From the NCBI GenBank assembly GCA_014529385.2, contig CM043944.1, positions 48,956,768 through 49,020,767 of the forward strand: a DNA stretch of 64,000 nucleotides, read 5' to 3'. The notes under the pieces are model-generated. The model was not told where the DNA came from. It searched no databases and saw only the letters and a program-made list of their open reading frames with translations. Below, piece after piece: positions 60,921 through 64,000 of the stretch. Made by a program: the position numbers and the translations under genes. Position 1 is the first letter of the stretch. Each line of letters begins with the position of its first letter. The stretch comes from Adiantum capillus-veneris. Lineage: Eukaryota > Streptophyta > Polypodiopsida > Polypodiales > Pteridaceae.

Positions 60921-62355
60921 AAAGGTAAAAGAATTAGGAATACTTTTTGGTCGTGGCAATGGTAGGGTCTTTACTTCAAGCAACTTAATCTCCTTTTCAT
61001 GCACCCTATAAGTGAGAATCCCTGCCAATTGTGCACGCAAAATATCTTCTACCTTGAAAGAGTATTGAAACTCTTGCAACTCCATAATCCACTTTGAGAT
61101 CCTAGTACTAAGATTCATTTGAGATGACACCCAAGGGAGCAATTTTTTTGCAATGAGAATGACAAAAGGTTTTGGTAGCAAGTAGGATCTAAACTTTCTC
61201 ACCGCAAACATGAGAGAAAGCATCATGAGTTCTACCTCCGTGTAGCCTCTCTCCAAAGCATTCATGACCCTACTAGAAAAATAGATGGGTCGCATTGTGG
61301 TATTGTGGGAATCTTGTTGTAGCAAAACAGAACCAATTGTTTCTTTCCCAACACTAGAGCTAGCAAAGAATTTGTACTCCCAACAAGGAGGCATAAGTGT
61401 TGGTAGTTCTGACAGAATGACTTTGATGTTACAAAAATATTGTTCAAGCTCATTAGACCAAACAAAATTGACTTGTTGCATCAATTTTTGCAAGGGGTGA
61501 AGTAACTCCAAGGCTAAGTGAATAAAGCGTGAGATATACCTCACCTTTTGAATGAATGAGATGACCTCCTTAATACTCTTCGGTGATGGTAACTCAATAA
61601 GAGCCTTTGCCTTTGAAGGATCCACCTCAATACCTTTACAGGAAACCTTGTGACCAAGCAAGATCACTTCATCCTCACCTATGTGGAATTTGTCGGGGTT
61701 GAGTTGACCTCCCATGTCAGAAGGTTTCTTCAAACCTTCTTCTACACTCTGTAGATGTAATGATTTTGAGCTATAAATGCAAAAATCATCAATTAAAACC
61801 CTAATGTACTTTCCAAAGAATTCTTGAAACACCATGTTCATGAAGCGTTGGAAAGTTGCAGGAGCATTTGTCATGCCAAATGGCATGACTCTGAAAGAAA
61901 AACAACCCCAAGAAGTGATGAAGGTTGTTTTCAATTGATCCTCCAATGTGATACTTATTTGAAAATAACCTGAGTAGCCATTGCACACAGTGTACTTCTC
62001 ATGACCATCTACCTCATTTAGTATCTCATCCTGAAATGGGAGGGGAAAGTGATCTCTTTTTGTTGCCTCATTCAGTGGGACGGTAATCCACACACACCCT
62101 CCACTTGCCGTTTTTCTTGGGAGTGACAACAACGGGAGAGATCCACTCTGAATTCTCCACTGGATAAATGAAACCTTCTGGTAGAAGCTTTCTTACCTCC
62201 TTGAGTAAACCCTGCTCCTTGATGACTCCTAGGCTTCGTAGATTTTGAGCCTTAGGTGTGGCCTCTGGCTTTAGCTCAATCTTGTGTTGAACATCATCTA
62301 CTCCATGCACATCGGTGTAGTCTTTAGCAAAAAGCTTAGGAAACTTCCTTAGCAC
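60900..62355 (-). pseudogene. Ty3 reverse transcriptase and RNase H
   Basis: RT begins with SEWISPVVVTPKKNGKWRVC and DYRP (62170-62070), shifts frame at about 62070-62100, and continues in a 410-residue frame: NGYSGYFQI, FRVMPFGMTNAPATFQRFMN, and the catalytic site VLIDDFCIYS. The connection and RNase H follow (GSVLLQQD, PIYFSSRVMNALERGYTEVE). The first RNase H Asp motif (family DAS) reads ASSS, so RNase H is likely inactive. The RT part is the best preserved of the element. Confidence 0.92.
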
Positions 62356-62702
62356 ACATCCTCTCTTTCATCCTTTGTAAGTGTGGTAGACAACATACCT
62401 TCTATCATTCCTTCATCTTCCACATTTTGGTTCTCTTGAGAACCTATCCCCTCCAAGCCTGGGCAAGAGGTTTCTTGATTTCTTGGCTTAAACCTTACCC
62501 CCATGACTTCAATGCAAGACTCCTCTTCCATAGTGCTACCGCTACCTTCTTCTTTTGAAGTGCTGTCAGTCCACTCTTCCTTTGTCTCACTTTGCGATGA
62601 TTCTTCATGGAGATCCTCCTGATGTTGCTCCTTCATGTCAAAGACAACCTTCTTATGATTGTCATTCATGCAGATCAACTTTTCACTTTTCCAATCCTGC
62701 AA
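62349..62702 (-). pseudogene. Acidic linker between protease and reverse transcriptase
   Basis: A Glu/Ser-rich 117-residue frame (EQHQEDLHEESSQSETKEEW ...). Such acidic linkers are common in plant Ty3 pol; no domain is seen. Confidence 0.55.
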
Positions 62703-62705
62703 AGC

Positions 62706-63188
62706 TCACATTTTCATTGGCCATGGTCTTCCTAGGATAAATGGATAGCCACTTCCCTTGGTTGACATAACATAAAAATCCACTGCCTTCTTAATGCCAA
62801 AGGCCTCCACAAAAACATTTTTACAAATGCCTACACACCTAGCCTTGCTATTGTTTGTCATCTTGACTTTGATTTTAGGTGTCTCATGGATGTGCATGCG
62901 TAGTCTTTGCATGAGTCCCTCTGTCATGATGCGAATTTGTGCGCCCCCATCCACTAGACCTTTCCTAACCAATCTTCCTTTGATGTAACAATCTAGCATA
63001 GGTGTAATATCCTCATTCATTTCAGCTTGTGCAATTTTTACAATAGGCACACTCTCTTTTACCTTTCTCCTAGTGCTAACTGCCTTTGTTAAATCCCTCC
63101 TAACTTGTTTACATAATGCAAGAAACTGAGGCCATGAGATATCAAGACCCTTACATCTCATGTATTCCAACAAGTTGTATGGAGCCAT
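62706..63188 (-). pseudogene. Retroviral-type aspartic protease of the Ty3 element
   Basis: The core LVDGGAQIRIM takes the place of D-S/T-G-A. Plant Tat/Athila proteases often have DGG. The FILGRPWPMK end matches the I-L-G-R-x-W/F-L motif. Upstream residues (CYIKGRLVRKG) are the usual N-terminal strand. Confidence 0.8.
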
Positions 63189-63479
63189 ACCATGTCCAAG
63201 AGGGAAGTCTTGGAGGTTGATATGACGTCGAGTCCTCTTAGATTCCTTGGTCTCCTTCGTCTTATTTTCTTGTCCATGGTCACTTTGTCCTTACCTTTTC
63301 CTCGGCCACGCTTAATGCCACTTTCTTCCATGTCAACTTCTTTTGAGTTTGTCACCTCTACCACATGCACATTTGGGTCTGGCAAAGGTGAAATTCTTCC
63401 ACTCCTCATGGAGGTGGTCTTGACCCATTTGGTCTTTGCAGAAGTCATGGTTTTTGACTAGTTCCTTCACCTGCGTTCA

Positions 63480-63992
63480 TCACTGATAGTTCAAGTTAGG
63501 TCTCCCTAGCTCCCCACAAGGCCAAGGACAATTATACATCCCGTGTTTAGACTCCCCACAATTCCAACATTGCCAAACTCTCCTAGGTCGTGGTGGCTGT
63601 CGCTTTTTTGACTTCTTTGCTTGTCCCTTTGGACCTATAGCTTGTGCAAGGTGAATTGACAGGTTGCTTGAAGATTCATTTAGCTCCCCAATCACTTCAA
63701 ATGTTATCTCATGAATCTCTCTGGATGTTGATGCTTGCAATTTTTCTTTAGGTCTAGGACCCTCTATTGGAACCTCTCCCCTTAGGCACTTGAGTATTCT
63801 ATACTTCTCAACAGCCCTAGTTTCAGCTGCATCAAAGGTAGCAGGTGCACCCGCCTCGACTTTTATTTTGAGTTTGGGAAAGAGACCGGCTACTAACCTT
63901 TCCTTCTTTAGGAACTCTGCACCATCCTCACCAAGGTTAGCAACATTTCTCATCCATACAGCCCAAAGACGTAGAAACTCTTGTTTATACAT
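63480..63992 (-). pseudogene. Ty3 gag C-terminal part with zinc knuckle
   Basis: YKQEFLRLWAVWMRNVANLG starts the visible frame. A basic segment (KKSKKRQPPRPRR) precedes a CCHC knuckle C-x2-C-x4-H-x4-C (CWNCGESKHGMYNC). In the family it packages element RNA. The frame is open to the window edge; a stop follows LNYQ at 63480. Confidence 0.85.
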
Positions 63993-64000
63993 GTAGTAGT

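Larger units (their letters stand above)
59150..64000 (-). mobile_element. Degenerate Ty3/gypsy retrotransposon, Tat lineage (5' end outside the window)
   Basis: On the minus strand the order gag, protease, RT, RNase H, second RNase H, integrase is the Ty3 order, and the extra RNase H with a GDA.L motif between pol RNase H and integrase marks the Tat group. Frames are interrupted by many stops. The 5' LTR and gag start are beyond the right edge. Confidence 0.88.

Overview
The window looks like intergenic nuclear DNA of a land plant with a repeat-rich genome. It holds Ty1/copia and Ty3/Tat-type LTR retrotransposons, an L1-type LINE, CACTA (En/Spm) elements with tnp2, DUF4216/DUF4218 and Transposase_24 domains, spliceosomal GT..AG introns, a plant TATA box, and very long GA/GT microsatellites and poly-C tracts. 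I see no ordinary single-copy host gene, rRNA, tRNA or CRISPR. I cannot name the species.

Layout. 1-4.6 kb: 3' end of a copia element whose 3' LTR is split by a complete non-coding LTR element (TSD ATATA). 4.6-6.6 kb: decayed LINE. 8.0-10.9 kb: decayed gag-like sequence. 11.25-18.70 kb: a 7.46-kb element with ~55-bp terminal inverted repeats. It carries a coiled-coil transposase-like remnant, a broken acidic/hydrophobic gene, an intact histone H3/CENH3-like gene, a Ulp1/SENP-type (C48) cysteine protease, and an intact three-exon gene that may encode a ubiquitin-like fold. 21.1-36.6 kb: a second, more decayed copy of the same histone-protease unit, split by a 10.2-kb non-coding retrotransposon with 4.2-4.3-kb LTRs and ending in the same terminal repeat. 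38.5-43.4 kb: GC-rich CCCGGCGGG arrays around unrecognised minus-strand coding remnants. 44.2-47.0 kb: CACTA transposase C-terminal half, split by a TTAA-flanked element; a second copy of that element lies at 49.8-51.1 kb. 48.2-49.0 kb: a third, independent H3-like pseudogene with its own TATA box. 52.64-57.75 kb: a 5.1-kb CACTA element with intact ends (TSD TTT), hairpin-forming GCGTCGCT arrays, and a shortened tnp2 gene next to a Transposase_24 gene. 59.15-64 kb: a degenerate Tat-type Ty3 element (gag, PR, RT, RNase H, second RNase H, integrase) on the minus strand.

Main discovery. A TIR transposon family here appears to have captured a histone H3 variant whose fold has CENH3-like residues (Arg-Trp before helix 2, R-V-T-L-M) and an N-tail starting MARTKKTARK. 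It is paired with a SUMO-protease-like gene and a small putative ubiquitin-like gene. The order histone (+), protease (+), small gene (-), terminal repeat is seen at locus 1 and, more weakly, at locus 2. This suggests a cargo module that acts on chromatin or the SUMO system. Function and superfamily are inference; the gene content, splice signals and terminal repeats are read from the sequence.
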